DNA from: an uncultured Pelagibacteraceae bacterium
Lineage (GTDB): Bacteria > Pseudomonadota > Alphaproteobacteria > Pelagibacterales > Pelagibacteraceae
Reading direction: 5' to 3'
DNA: 54,426 bases
NCBI GenBank assembly: GCA_902536575.1
Contig: CACAYA010000006.1
Span: forward strand, 1-54,426
Part shown: piece after piece, positions 34,492 through 43,246 of the stretch
Layout: each line of letters opens with the position of its first letter
Position numbering within the stretch: position 1 is the first letter of the stretch
Made by a program: the position numbers and the translations under genes
Notes under the pieces: model-generated
The model's database searches: none
Told to the model about the DNA's origin: nothing
What the model saw: the letters and a program-made list of their open reading frames with translations, nothing else

Positions 34492-35643
34492 ATGAATTTA
34501 AAAGATTGTCATAATTTTGCAGATTTCAGGAAACTCGCACAAAAGAAACTACCGTCTCCGATCTTTCATTATATAGATGGTGCAGCGGATGACGAAATTA
34601 CCTATGCAAGGAATACAAGTGCGTTTGATGATGTTGATTTAGTTCCTAATGTTTTAAGAGGTGTTGAAAACGTTGATTTATCTACCACAATATTTGGAAA
34701 AAAATTAGATCTACCTTTTTATTTATCGCCCACTGCTTTACAAAGATTATTTCACTATGATGGTGAAAGAGCCGTAGGTAAGGCTGCTAAAAAATACAAC
34801 ACAATGTTTGGAGTATCAGCTTTAGCTACAGTAAGTGTGGAGGAAATTTCCTCATTGGTTGATACACCAAAAATGTTTCAGTTTTATTTTCATAAAGACA
34901 GAGGACTGAATGATTCATGTTTAGAGCGAGCAAAAGCAGCTAAATTTGATGTTATGGCTTTAACAGTTGATACAATAACTGGAGGAAATAGAGAAAGAGA
35001 TTTGAGAACTGGGTTTACGTCACCGCCTAAATTAACATTATCGAGTTTATTTAGTTTTGCTACAAAGCCAATGTGGGGAATAAATTATTTAACTAAAGGT
35101 AAGTTTGAATTACCTCATCTTCAAGATTTTGTAAAAGAGGGAACCAGTACCAACTCATCAATTGGAAACTATTTTTCTACAATGCTAGATCAATCTATGA
35201 ATTGGAAAGATGCTGAAGAACTTTGTTCTAAATGGGGCGGTCATTTTGCATTAAAAGGTGTAATGAGTGTTGAAGATGCCAAGAGAGCTGTAGATATTGG
35301 ATGTACAGGAATAATGGTTTCAAATCACGGTGGAAGACAACTAGATGGATCAAGATCCCCTTTTGATCAGCTTGCTGAAATTGTTGATGCTGTCGGTGAT
35401 AAGCTCGATGTAATCTGTGAAGGTGGAATTCATAGAGGAACGCATATGCTTAAAGCATTATCTTTAGGTGCAAAAGCATGTTCTGGTGGAAGACTATATT
35501 TATATGCCTTAGCAGCAGCTGGACAAGCAGGTGTTGAAAGAGCTTTAGAGAAGTATAAATCTGAATTAGTAAGAGATATGAAGTTAATGGGTTGTACTAA
35601 AATAAGTGATTTAAATAGAAGTAATTTACGATTTAGAACATAG
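34492..35643 (+). CDS. FMN-dependent alpha-hydroxy acid oxidase/dehydrogenase, copy 1 (LldD/glycolate oxidase family)
   Basis: 383 residues, TIM barrel of the L-lactate dehydrogenase/glycolate oxidase family. Landmarks are FHYIDGAADDE (substrate-binding Tyr), FYLSPTALQRLF, MFQFYFHKD, MALTVDTITGGNRERDLR, the FMN-contacting Lys in FALKGVMSVEDAK, and the catalytic His-Arg in VSNHGGRQLDGSRSP. Oxidises an L-2-hydroxy acid such as lactate or glycolate to the 2-oxo acid; which one cannot be read off. A close paralogue of the same length follows 5 bases after its stop. Confidence 0.93.
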   Translation: MNLKDCHNFADFRKLAQKKLPSPIFHYIDGAADDEITYARNTSAFDDVDLVPNVLRGVENVDLSTTIFGKKLDLPFYLSPTALQRLFHYDGERAVGKAAKKYNTMFGVSALATVSVEEISSLVDTPKMFQFYFHKDRGLNDSCLERAKAAKFDVMALTVDTITGGNRERDLRTGFTSPPKLTLSSLFSFATKPMWGINYLTKGKFELPHLQDFVKEGTSTNSSIGNYFSTMLDQSMNWKDAEELCSKWGGHFALKGVMSVEDAKRAVDIGCTGIMVSNHGGRQLDGSRSPFDQLAEIVDAVGDKLDVICEGGIHRGTHMLKALSLGAKACSGGRLYLYALAAAGQAGVERALEKYKSELVRDMKLMGCTKISDLNRSNLRFRT

Positions 35644-35648
35644 TAATC

Positions 35649-36800
35649 ATGAACATAAGTGATTGTTATAACTTTGAAGATTTTAGAAAATTAGCAAAAA
35701 AAAAATTACCAGCTCCTATTTTTCACTACATTGATGGCGGATCAGACGATGAGGTAACTCTAAACAGAAACACAAACGCTTTCAATGATTGTGATCTTGT
35801 TCCAAGCATATTAGCAAGTGTTGGAGAGCCTGATTTATCGACAACTGTATTTGGTAGAAAAATTGATATGCCTCTTTTTCTGTCACCGACAGCGATGCAA
35901 AGTTTGTACACACCTGAAGGAGATAAAGCTTCAGCAAGAGCTGCCGAGAAATTTGGAACAATGTATAGCATGTCTACTATGGCATCGTTTTCAATTGAAG
36001 AGATAGCTAATATTTCAAGTGGTCCAAAACTTTTTCAATTATATGTTCATAAAGATCAATCTATAACTGATGATTTAATTGATAGATGTAGAAGAGCAAA
36101 TTTTGACGGACTTTGTCTGACGGTGGACACTCTTGTTGCAGGAAACAGAGAAAGAGATCATAGAACTGGGTTTACCACACCCCCTAAATTTACGCTGGAA
36201 AGCTTATTAAGTTTTGCAATGCGTCCTGAATGGGTTTTTAAATATTTAACAAATAAAAAATTTGAGTTAGCTAATATCAAACACAAAACAGACAAGGGTA
36301 CAAACATCGCGAAGTCTGTAATAGATTATATCAATGAACAATATGATCCTAAAATGAATTGGAAAGATGCAGAATATTGTATCAAAAGATGGAACGGACC
36401 TTTTGCCCTGAAAGGAGTGATGTCGGTTGAAGACGCGAAAAAAGCAATTGATATAGGTTGCACAGCGATAATGATTTCTAATCATGGAGGAAGACAATTA
36501 GATGGTTCAAGATCTCCTTTTGATCAAGTGAAAGCAATTTCAGATGCAGTTGGTGATAAATTAGAAATAATACTTGATGGCGGTATTAGAAGAGGAACGC
36601 ATGTTCTCAAAGCCCTAGCTGCAGGGGCAACAGCATGTAGTTTTGGTAAAGCATTTCTTTTTAGTCTAGGAGCTGGAGGTCAAAAAGGAGTTGAAAGATT
36701 GTTGGATAATATGCAAAAAGAAATTAGAAGAAATATGATTTTAATGGGATGCAAAAAAATTGAAGACCTAGATGCGTCAAAAATAATTTACCGCAACTAA
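35649..36800 (+). CDS. FMN-dependent alpha-hydroxy acid oxidase/dehydrogenase, copy 2
   Basis: 383 residues, collinear with copy 1 without obvious gaps: FHYIDGGSDDE, FLSPTAMQSLY, LFQLYVHKD, LTVDTLVAGNRERDHR, FALKGVMSVEDAKKA and ISNHGGRQLDGSRSP. All FMN and catalytic residues are kept, so both copies look active. Differences cluster in the substrate-entry loop (LYTPEGDKASA against LFHYDGERAVG) and the mid-region near residue 200, which suggests different substrates. Almost certainly an old tandem duplication. The gene is followed by 105 bp before the aminotransferase. Confidence 0.93.
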   Translation: MNISDCYNFEDFRKLAKKKLPAPIFHYIDGGSDDEVTLNRNTNAFNDCDLVPSILASVGEPDLSTTVFGRKIDMPLFLSPTAMQSLYTPEGDKASARAAEKFGTMYSMSTMASFSIEEIANISSGPKLFQLYVHKDQSITDDLIDRCRRANFDGLCLTVDTLVAGNRERDHRTGFTTPPKFTLESLLSFAMRPEWVFKYLTNKKFELANIKHKTDKGTNIAKSVIDYINEQYDPKMNWKDAEYCIKRWNGPFALKGVMSVEDAKKAIDIGCTAIMISNHGGRQLDGSRSPFDQVKAISDAVGDKLEIILDGGIRRGTHVLKALAAGATACSFGKAFLFSLGAGGQKGVERLLDNMQKEIRRNMILMGCKKIEDLDASKIIYRN

Positions 36801-36905
36801 TCAATAAGTAATTATTAAGATTATCGCAAATACTTAAAACAAATTATTTAAAATTCATGAATAGACATTGGACTACTTTTCGTCTAGGTTTTCACTTTTA
36901 AAATT

Positions 36906-38072
36906 ATGAAACTTGCAAAAAACTTAGAAAATTTAGGAACCGAATCTGCTTTTAGTGTCTTAGCAGAAGCCAAAGCTTTAGAGGCGAAAGGTAATTCAAT
37001 GATTCATTTAGGTTTAGGTCAGCCAGACTTTAAAACGCCGAAGCACGTTGTTGAGGCTGCAAAAAAAGCATTAGATGATGGACATCACGGATATGTAATG
37101 TCTAACGGAATTCCAGAATGTAGAGAAGCTGTAACAAGATGGATTAAAAAACAATATGACGCTAACATTGATCCTGAAAGAATTTTAATTATGCCTGGTG
37201 GAAAGCCTACGATGAGCTATGCCATTCAATGTTTTGGAGAACCAGGAGCAGAAATAATTCATCCTACACCTGCGTTTCCGATTTATGAATCAATGATAAA
37301 TTATACAGGTTCTACACCTGTTCCATACGATCTTACTGAAGATAAAGATCTTAAATTTGATCCAGATAAAATATTATCTTTAATCACTGATAAAACTAGA
37401 TTGTTAATTTTAATTAACCCAAATAATCCAACAGGCAGTTTTGTTGAGAAACCAGTAGTAGATTATTTTGCAAAAGAATTAGAAAAACACCCACACGTTA
37501 CTATTTTAAGTGATGAAATTTATAGTAGACAAATTTTTGATTACAAAGAAATGCCATCTTTTTTTCATTATGAAGCATTAAAGGATAGGTTAATAGTTTT
37601 AGAAGGATGGAGCAAAGCTTACTCAATGACTGGTTGGAGACTAGGATGGAGTTATTGGCCTAAAGAAATGATACCACATGTAAATAAATTATTAATAAAT
37701 AGTGTGTCTTGTGTAAATGCAGCTGCACAATATGCGGGTATTGCTGCATTAGATGGTCCAGATGACTCAATCAAAGACATGCTTGATAAATTTACATTAA
37801 GAAGAAATCTAATCCATAAAGGGTTAAATGATTTGCCTGGAATTGAATGTAGTTTACCTGGTGGTGCTTTTTATGCTTTCCCAAAAGTAATAGGTACAGG
37901 TATGAATGGTTCTGAATTTTGTAAAAAAGCTATGCACGAAGCAGGAGTTGCAATTGTTCCAGGAACAGCTTTTGGCAAAACTTGCCAAGATTATGTAAGA
38001 TTTAGCTTTGCCGCATCTAGAGACAATATACAGCAAGCGTTAGAAAATATAGGTAAGATGCTTTCTAAATAA
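36906..38072 (+). CDS. Class I/II pyridoxal-phosphate aminotransferase
   Basis: 388 residues of fold-type I. Motifs are HLGLGQPDFKTP, HGYVMSNGIPECREAV, NPNNPTGSF, LSDEIYSRQIF (Asp for the pyridine nitrogen, Tyr), the PLP Lys in EGWSKAYSMTGWRLGW, and the carboxylate-binding Arg in YVRFSFAASRD. It resembles aspartate/alanine-type aminotransferases. Within a cluster of 2-hydroxy acid enzymes it could transaminate the 2-oxo acid products (for example glyoxylate or pyruvate), which is inference. The 105-bp leader contains an A/T-rich region and an insignificant 14-codon ORF. Confidence 0.92.
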   Translation: MKLAKNLENLGTESAFSVLAEAKALEAKGNSMIHLGLGQPDFKTPKHVVEAAKKALDDGHHGYVMSNGIPECREAVTRWIKKQYDANIDPERILIMPGGKPTMSYAIQCFGEPGAEIIHPTPAFPIYESMINYTGSTPVPYDLTEDKDLKFDPDKILSLITDKTRLLILINPNNPTGSFVEKPVVDYFAKELEKHPHVTILSDEIYSRQIFDYKEMPSFFHYEALKDRLIVLEGWSKAYSMTGWRLGWSYWPKEMIPHVNKLLINSVSCVNAAAQYAGIAALDGPDDSIKDMLDKFTLRRNLIHKGLNDLPGIECSLPGGAFYAFPKVIGTGMNGSEFCKKAMHEAGVAIVPGTAFGKTCQDYVRFSFAASRDNIQQALENIGKMLSK

Positions 38073-38116
38073 GCTGTATTTTTTTATTTTTTTTAATATT
38101 ATTAATACTTAGAATT

Positions 38117-39490
38117 ATGAACCAACAAGTTGAAACAGAATTAAAAAGTCTATTAAACAGTAGATATTCAACGTCAGAGTCTGCTCGTGGGAATTATGCG
38201 AGAGGAGAAGATACTTACGATCCAATTTTATCAAAAGCTGTAGTTTTTCCAGAAACTAATGAAGAGGTATCAAAAATACTAAAACTTTGTAATGAACATA
38301 AAGTTCCGGTAGTTCCATATGGAACAGGTACATCTTTAGAGGGCAATGTTGTAGGAAATGAAAATGGTATAACTATCTGCTTAGAGAAAATGAATAAAAT
38401 TTTAAGTGTAAATACTGAAGATTTTGATTGCAGGGTTCAGGCATGCGTAACAAGAGAACAGTTAAATGAACATTTAAGAGAAGACGGCGTTTTTTTTCCT
38501 ATAGATCCAGGAGCAAACGCTGCTTTAGGTGGTATGGCTTCAACTTCTGCTTCGGGAACAATGGCAGTAAAATATGGGACCATGAAAACAGTTATTTCTG
38601 GTCTAACCGTAGTATTGCCAAATGGAGACATTATAAACACAGGCGGTAGAACTAAAAAAACTTCAGCAGGGTATAATTTAACAAATTTATTTATTGGATC
38701 GGAAGGAACTCTTGGTATTATTACTGAAGTTCACTTAAGACTATCTCCAATACCAGAAAGTATTATGAGTGCGGTGTGTCATTTCCCTTCATTAGAGGAC
38801 GCAGTAATGACTGCACAACAGGTTATTCAGTATGGTGTTCCAATTGCAAGAATTGAAATGCTTAATGCAGATCAGATGGGAATTTCTATAAATTATTCTA
38901 AATTAAAAGACATTGAGGCAGTACCAACTTTATTTTTTGAATTTCATGGATCTGAGTCGTCGAATAAAGAGAATATCAACATAGTAGAAGAATTATCAAA
39001 AGAAAATAACGGAAGCTCATTTAAATGGGCAAAAGACTTAGAGGATAGAAACAAACTTTGGCAAGCAAGATGGGATGTATATTATTCTGTTAAAGCTTTG
39101 AACGATAATGGAAGAGTTTATTCAACTGACGTTTGTGTTCCAATTTCAAAAATAACTGAATGTGTAAAATTTGCAGAGGAAAAAGCAAAAGAATTCGGAG
39201 TTAGAGCACCAATGGTAGGACATATGGGGGATGGCAATTTCCATGTTGTATTACCTTACGATCCTACAAAAAAAGAAATGTACAACCAGCTTAGAGCATT
39301 TAATGGTACTTTAATTAGAAAAGCTTTAGAGCTTGAAGGAACAATTACAGGTGAACATGGAGTGGGACTTCACAAAAAAGAATATTTACTTGAACAGCAC
39401 CCTGACAGCATCCCAGTTATGAAATCAATTAAAAAAACATTAGATCCGAATAATATAATGAATCCTGGAAAAATTTTTGATTTAAACTAA
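38117..39490 (+). CDS. FAD-linked D-2-hydroxy acid dehydrogenase (D-lactate dehydrogenase/GlcD family)
   Basis: 457 residues. The FAD-binding (PCMH) domain shows VPVVPYGTGTSLEGNVVG, CVTREQLNEHLREDGVFFPIDPGANAALGGMASTSASG, TAGYNL-type stretch KKTSAGYNLTNLFIGSEGTLGIITE. The C-terminal domain has GHMGDGNFHVVLPYD and TGEHGVGLHKKEYL with the metal-binding His residues. The long match FFPIDPGANAALGGM points to the mitochondrial-type D-lactate dehydrogenase (LDHD) branch more than to GlcD of glycolate oxidase, and glcE/glcF are not adjacent. Confidence 0.92.
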   Translation: MNQQVETELKSLLNSRYSTSESARGNYARGEDTYDPILSKAVVFPETNEEVSKILKLCNEHKVPVVPYGTGTSLEGNVVGNENGITICLEKMNKILSVNTEDFDCRVQACVTREQLNEHLREDGVFFPIDPGANAALGGMASTSASGTMAVKYGTMKTVISGLTVVLPNGDIINTGGRTKKTSAGYNLTNLFIGSEGTLGIITEVHLRLSPIPESIMSAVCHFPSLEDAVMTAQQVIQYGVPIARIEMLNADQMGISINYSKLKDIEAVPTLFFEFHGSESSNKENINIVEELSKENNGSSFKWAKDLEDRNKLWQARWDVYYSVKALNDNGRVYSTDVCVPISKITECVKFAEEKAKEFGVRAPMVGHMGDGNFHVVLPYDPTKKEMYNQLRAFNGTLIRKALELEGTITGEHGVGLHKKEYLLEQHPDSIPVMKSIKKTLDPNNIMNPGKIFDLN

Positions 39491-39498
39491 TCTTCAAC

Positions 39499-40452
39499 AT
39501 GAAAAAAATCCTGATTACTAGAAGATTATTAAGATCTTGTGAGGATAAAGCAAAAGAAACATTTGAAGCAAATTTTAATCTAAACGACGAATTATATTCT
39601 CAAAAAAAATTAATTGAGTTAAGCAAAGATCAAGATGGAATACTATCATCTTTGACTGATAAATTAGACGCCGAAACAGTAAATCAACTTCCAGACTCTA
39701 TAAAAATTATTTCTAATTTTGCAGTTGGATTTGGAAACATAGACCTAGAAGCAGCAAAGAAGAGAGGTATTGCAGTTACGAATACTCCAGATGTTCTAAC
39801 AGATGCAACTGCTGAAATAGGAATGCTACTAATATTAGGTGCTTGTAGAAGAGCTGCCGAGGGTGTTGAAAGTGCTAAAGAAGGTGGCTGGAAGTGGTCT
39901 GCAGATTATTTAATCGGTAAGCAATTAACAGGTGCCAGACTTGGAATACTTGGGATGGGGAGAATTGGTCAAAAAATTGCAAAAGTTGCTAAATCTTTAG
40001 GAATGATAATTCATTATCACAACAGATCAAAGTTAAGTGAAGAAAAAGAAAACGGAGCAATTTACCACGACAATTTGAAAGACTTACTGTCAGTATCTGA
40101 TGTATTGTCTGTTTGTTGTCCAGCTTCAAAAGAAACAGTCGATATGATCAACAAAGATACAATTGAATATTTACCCAAAGGGGCAATTGTAACAAACGTA
40201 GCTAGAGGAGATATAATAGACGACGAAGCTTTGATAGATGCTCTTGACCGTAGAAAAGTTTATGCGGTTGGATTAGACGTTTATAAAAATGAACCAAATT
40301 TAAATCCTGGATATCTAAAACATAAAAGCGCATTTATACTTCCACATTTAGGTAGTGCGACGAAAGAAACTCGCACAGCAATGGCTAATTTAGCAATAGA
40401 TAATATTGATGAATTTTTTAAAACAGGTAACTGTAAAAATAAAGTTAATTAA
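39499..40452 (+). CDS. D-2-hydroxyacid dehydrogenase (glyoxylate/hydroxypyruvate reductase type)
   Basis: 317 residues, NAD(P)-dependent. The nucleotide loop LGILGMGRIGQKIAK lies near residue 150; the catalytic Arg is in NVARGDIIDDEAL, the Glu in GLDVYKNEPN, and the His in LPHLGSATKETR. ISNFAVGFGNIDLEAAKKRGI is typical of GhrB/GyaR-like reductases. It lies 8 bases after the FAD-linked D-hydroxy acid dehydrogenase gene, so the pair could interconvert D-2-hydroxy acids and 2-oxo acids with different electron carriers. Confidence 0.93.
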   Translation: MKKILITRRLLRSCEDKAKETFEANFNLNDELYSQKKLIELSKDQDGILSSLTDKLDAETVNQLPDSIKIISNFAVGFGNIDLEAAKKRGIAVTNTPDVLTDATAEIGMLLILGACRRAAEGVESAKEGGWKWSADYLIGKQLTGARLGILGMGRIGQKIAKVAKSLGMIIHYHNRSKLSEEKENGAIYHDNLKDLLSVSDVLSVCCPASKETVDMINKDTIEYLPKGAIVTNVARGDIIDDEALIDALDRRKVYAVGLDVYKNEPNLNPGYLKHKSAFILPHLGSATKETRTAMANLAIDNIDEFFKTGNCKNKVN

Positions 40453-40564
40453 CAATCTGCAGTTGTATTGATTAAATATATTATTAATTAAAATTATTCT
40501 AAGCTGCTAGACTTATTTTTTAATTCAATCTACAATTTAAAAAAAAAAATTAAAGAGGGATATA

Positions 40565-41626
40565 ATGAAAGCACAGGTGTTACACAAGTATGACCCGGAG
40601 ATGAAAGAAAAGGTTTGGGTCACAGGTGAAGAGTTACCAAATCCTAAAATAGAGAAAGCCAGCGATGTAATTGTTAAAATTGGAGCTGCAGGTGTTTGTA
40701 GAACTGATTTACATATCATTGAGGGTGTTTGGAAACACATTACAGACCAAAATAATGATCTATTACCAATGGTTATGGGACATGAAAATGCTGGTTGGAT
40801 AGAAGAAGTCGGTAAAGATGTTACAGGATTTAAAAAAGGGGATGCAGTTATATTACACCCTAAAGTTTCTGGCACAGGAGGAACATGTTTAGACTGCAGA
40901 AGAGGAAATGATATGCATGCGGAAGATCCTATTTTTGCAGGTTTGAATGTTAAACATGGAGGATATTCAGAATTACTTCAAACAAGTGTTAGAAATTTAA
41001 TAAAAATTCCTAAAGTTCTTGGTCCAATAGATGTAGCTCCTTTTTCTGACGCTGGTTTGACGGCGTACAGAGTAGTGAAAAAAGCTACAAGACATCTTCT
41101 GCCTGGAGAAACTTGTGTAATTATAGGCGCTGGTGGATTAGGGCATATAGCAATTCAATGTATGAAAGCGATGTGTGCTGCAAATATTATTGTAGTTGAA
41201 AAAGCTAAAGCACCTCTAGATCATGCAATGGAGCTTGGAGCAGACCATGGAGTTTTAATAGATGGTAATGAAATAGAGAAGGTAAAAGAGCTTACTAAAG
41301 GTAAAGGAGCAGAGGCTGTCATAGATTTTGTCGGTGAAAAAGGTTCAACACCAATGGGAATTAAAATGACCAAAGCAACTGGAACTTTTTATATTGTAGG
41401 CTACGGTGAAGAAATAAGAGTTTTGGCGATTGATATGATCGATCAAGAGAAGAGTATAGTTGGAAGTCTTGTTGGTACATGGGCTGAATTATACGAATTA
41501 ATGGAACTAGCTGATAAAGGTTTGGTTAAACTTTCTATGAAGGAATATAAACTTGAAGATGCTAACAAAGCTTTACATGACCTTAATGATGGAAAGATTA
41601 AAGGTCGTGCTGTTTTGGTTCCATAA
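40565..41626 (+). CDS. Zinc-type NAD(P)-dependent alcohol dehydrogenase with incomplete structural zinc site
   Basis: 353 residues of the medium-chain dehydrogenase family. The catalytic zinc ligands are GVCRTDLH (Cys) and VMGHENAGWIEEVG (His-Glu). The nucleotide loop is VIIGAGGLGHIAIQ. The lobe that normally binds a structural zinc through four Cys reads GGTCLDCRRGNDMHAED, so only two of four Cys remain. The gene has a good ribosome binding site (AGAGGGATATA). It directly precedes a GlpS/GlpT-type ABC transporter, which suggests oxidation of an imported polyol or alcohol. Confidence 0.9.
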   Translation: MKAQVLHKYDPEMKEKVWVTGEELPNPKIEKASDVIVKIGAAGVCRTDLHIIEGVWKHITDQNNDLLPMVMGHENAGWIEEVGKDVTGFKKGDAVILHPKVSGTGGTCLDCRRGNDMHAEDPIFAGLNVKHGGYSELLQTSVRNLIKIPKVLGPIDVAPFSDAGLTAYRVVKKATRHLLPGETCVIIGAGGLGHIAIQCMKAMCAANIIVVEKAKAPLDHAMELGADHGVLIDGNEIEKVKELTKGKGAEAVIDFVGEKGSTPMGIKMTKATGTFYIVGYGEEIRVLAIDMIDQEKSIVGSLVGTWAELYELMELADKGLVKLSMKEYKLEDANKALHDLNDGKIKGRAVLVP

Positions 41627-41651
41627 TTAACAACAAAAAGAGGGGAAAAAC

Positions 41652-43187
41652 ATGAAGACAATAAAAACCTACGTAGTAGCACTTATCTCTGCTTTGTTAG
41701 TATTAAGTCCTGTTGCGTATGCTGATAAGTGGAGCGATCAGTTTCCACATATCAAAGCTACTGGAGATATTCCAGGTGAGTGTTCTTATGATGCTATGTC
41801 TAAGAAAAATTACAAAGGTAAGACACTTAAAATAAATACACATGCTGTTCCAGTTATGGGAGAGCCAACAGCTTTACATGCTGAGCAATTTGCTAAACTT
41901 ACAGGAGCAAAAGTTGATGTAACACATACACCAGCTGGTGATTTGTATGCAAAAGCGATGGTTCCATTTCAAGCGGGTCAAGCTCCGTATGATATAGTTT
42001 TTGGATTTTCAAATTTTATTAATGATTGGAAAAGGTACTTAGAGCCAGTTCCAAAAAAATATGTTGAGATGAAACAAATGCAAGACGTTACTCCATCTCA
42101 CATTGGTATAGCATCTTGGGATGGTGTTATGTATCAGTTTCCAGTTGATGGTGACAGACATTATTTAAAATATAGAAAAGACGTGATTGACAATCCTGAG
42201 TATCAAAAAAAATATAAAGCTGATACTGGTAAAGAGTTAAGAGTTCCACAAACATGGAAAGAGTACGGAGAAATGGCTGCGTACTTTAATGGTTGGGACT
42301 GGGATGGAGATGGCGAGAAAGAATATGGATCTGCAGAAGTAATGAAAAAAGATGACTTGATGTATGCAGCTTTTTATTCAAGATCTGCCGCTTACTCAAA
42401 AAATCCTAAAACTCCAGGTGGCTTTTTCTTTGATTTAAAAACTATGAAACCATTGATTAACAATCCAGGTTTTGTGGAAGCTTTAACCGATTGGGTTGCA
42501 GCTACTAAATATGTTCCTCCAGGAGGAATTAACTTTGGTCTTGGTGATGAAATTGGATCATTTGGTGGAGGACAAACTTTGTTTAGTTTCTCATGGGATG
42601 ATGCATTTGTCGCTGCTATGCAACCTGACAGCCCAATTAACAACAAGGTTGGTGCTGCTCAATTACCAGGCGCAATGAAAGTTTGGAATAGATCAACAAA
42701 CTCTTGGGATGAAGGCTTTAACCAAGCACCTTTCTTCGTATGGGGATGGGCAGTTGGTGTTGCTAAGAAAAGCAAAGAAAAAGAAATGGCGTTTGATTAC
42801 TTATGTTTCTTTGCAAACGAAGCAAATCACCAAGCTGACATAGGTATTGGTCGTTTCGGAGTTAACCCATTTAGAAATGATGACTTTAAAGCAGATGTTT
42901 GGACTCAAATTGGTTGGGATAAAGATATTGCCCAATCATATGTTGATACCCTAGCTCAAATGGAAGATAGTAAGAATAGAGTTTTCCCTTTGAGAGTTCC
43001 AGGTACATTTGAGTTTAACGCTGCATTAGCTACAGCTGCAGCAAAAGCTTTAGCTGGACAGTTATCACCACAAGCTGCCTTAGACGAAGCTGCTAAGCAG
43101 TGGGAAGATATACTTAATAGAGTAGGAAAAGACAATGTAAGAGCGGCTTACTCTGTTGGTGTAGCAATGGAAGATAACAAGCTTTAA
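41652..43187 (+). CDS. ABC transporter substrate-binding protein (glycerol/polyol-type)
   Basis: 511 residues with a signal peptide (TIKTYVVALISALLVLSPVAYA) for the periplasm. Family-1-like extracellular binding protein, unusually long for the sugar group, as expected for the glycerol GlpV-like set. It includes a DxDxDG-type loop (NGWDWDGDGEKEYG) and FSFSWDDAFVAAM. A strong Shine-Dalgarno (AGAGGGGA) lies 6 bases before the ATG, and a 9-bp hairpin follows the stop; both fit high expression of the binding protein. Its permeases and two ATPases follow. The substrate is inferred from the ATPases only. Confidence 0.88.
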   Translation: MKTIKTYVVALISALLVLSPVAYADKWSDQFPHIKATGDIPGECSYDAMSKKNYKGKTLKINTHAVPVMGEPTALHAEQFAKLTGAKVDVTHTPAGDLYAKAMVPFQAGQAPYDIVFGFSNFINDWKRYLEPVPKKYVEMKQMQDVTPSHIGIASWDGVMYQFPVDGDRHYLKYRKDVIDNPEYQKKYKADTGKELRVPQTWKEYGEMAAYFNGWDWDGDGEKEYGSAEVMKKDDLMYAAFYSRSAAYSKNPKTPGGFFFDLKTMKPLINNPGFVEALTDWVAATKYVPPGGINFGLGDEIGSFGGGQTLFSFSWDDAFVAAMQPDSPINNKVGAAQLPGAMKVWNRSTNSWDEGFNQAPFFVWGWAVGVAKKSKEKEMAFDYLCFFANEANHQADIGIGRFGVNPFRNDDFKADVWTQIGWDKDIAQSYVDTLAQMEDSKNRVFPLRVPGTFEFNAALATAAAKALAGQLSPQAALDEAAKQWEDILNRVGKDNVRAAYSVGVAMEDNKL

Positions 43188-43194
43188 AAAAACT

Positions 43195-43221
43195 TTGTGG
43201 CCGTCATAACGGCGGCCACAA
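43195..43221 (+). promoter_or_regulatory. Post-binding-protein hairpin in the ABC operon
   Basis: A perfect 9-bp inverted repeat, ttgtggccg / cggccacaa, with a 9-base loop, starts 8 bases after the binding-protein stop and ends 26 bases before the first permease. No U-run follows on the plus strand (it continues acaaacaaatt), so it is not a classical terminator. It more likely protects the 3' end of the upstream message or causes partial termination. GC-rich hairpins are rare in this genome. Confidence 0.7.
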
Positions 43222-43246
43222 CAAACAAATTCCAAAAATTACAATT

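Noticed and set aside
35818-36006. 62-residue ORF in another frame of the second FMN oxidase, and the antisense 35726-35971 ORF
   Set aside because: Both lie wholly inside a well-supported gene and have no recognisable features.
34492-36800. Recent duplication or assembly artefact for the two FMN oxidases
   Set aside because: The nucleotide sequences differ throughout and the proteins are clearly diverged, so this is an old duplication.
36864-36890. Possible tagac/gtcta hairpin or riboswitch in the aminotransferase leader
   Set aside because: Only a 5-bp stem with a 17-base loop; no known riboswitch core (glycine, SAM-II/V, TPP) can be matched.
36857-36901. 14-codon ORF (ATG to TAA) ending 4 bases before the aminotransferase start
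   Set aside because: It could be a leader peptide, but the composition is not special (no run of one amino acid), there is no RBS, and short ORFs are expected by chance.
40453-40564. 112-bp region before the alcohol dehydrogenase examined for a riboswitch
   Set aside because: It is A/T-rich with no convincing stem; probably an ordinary promoter and leader ending in a good RBS.
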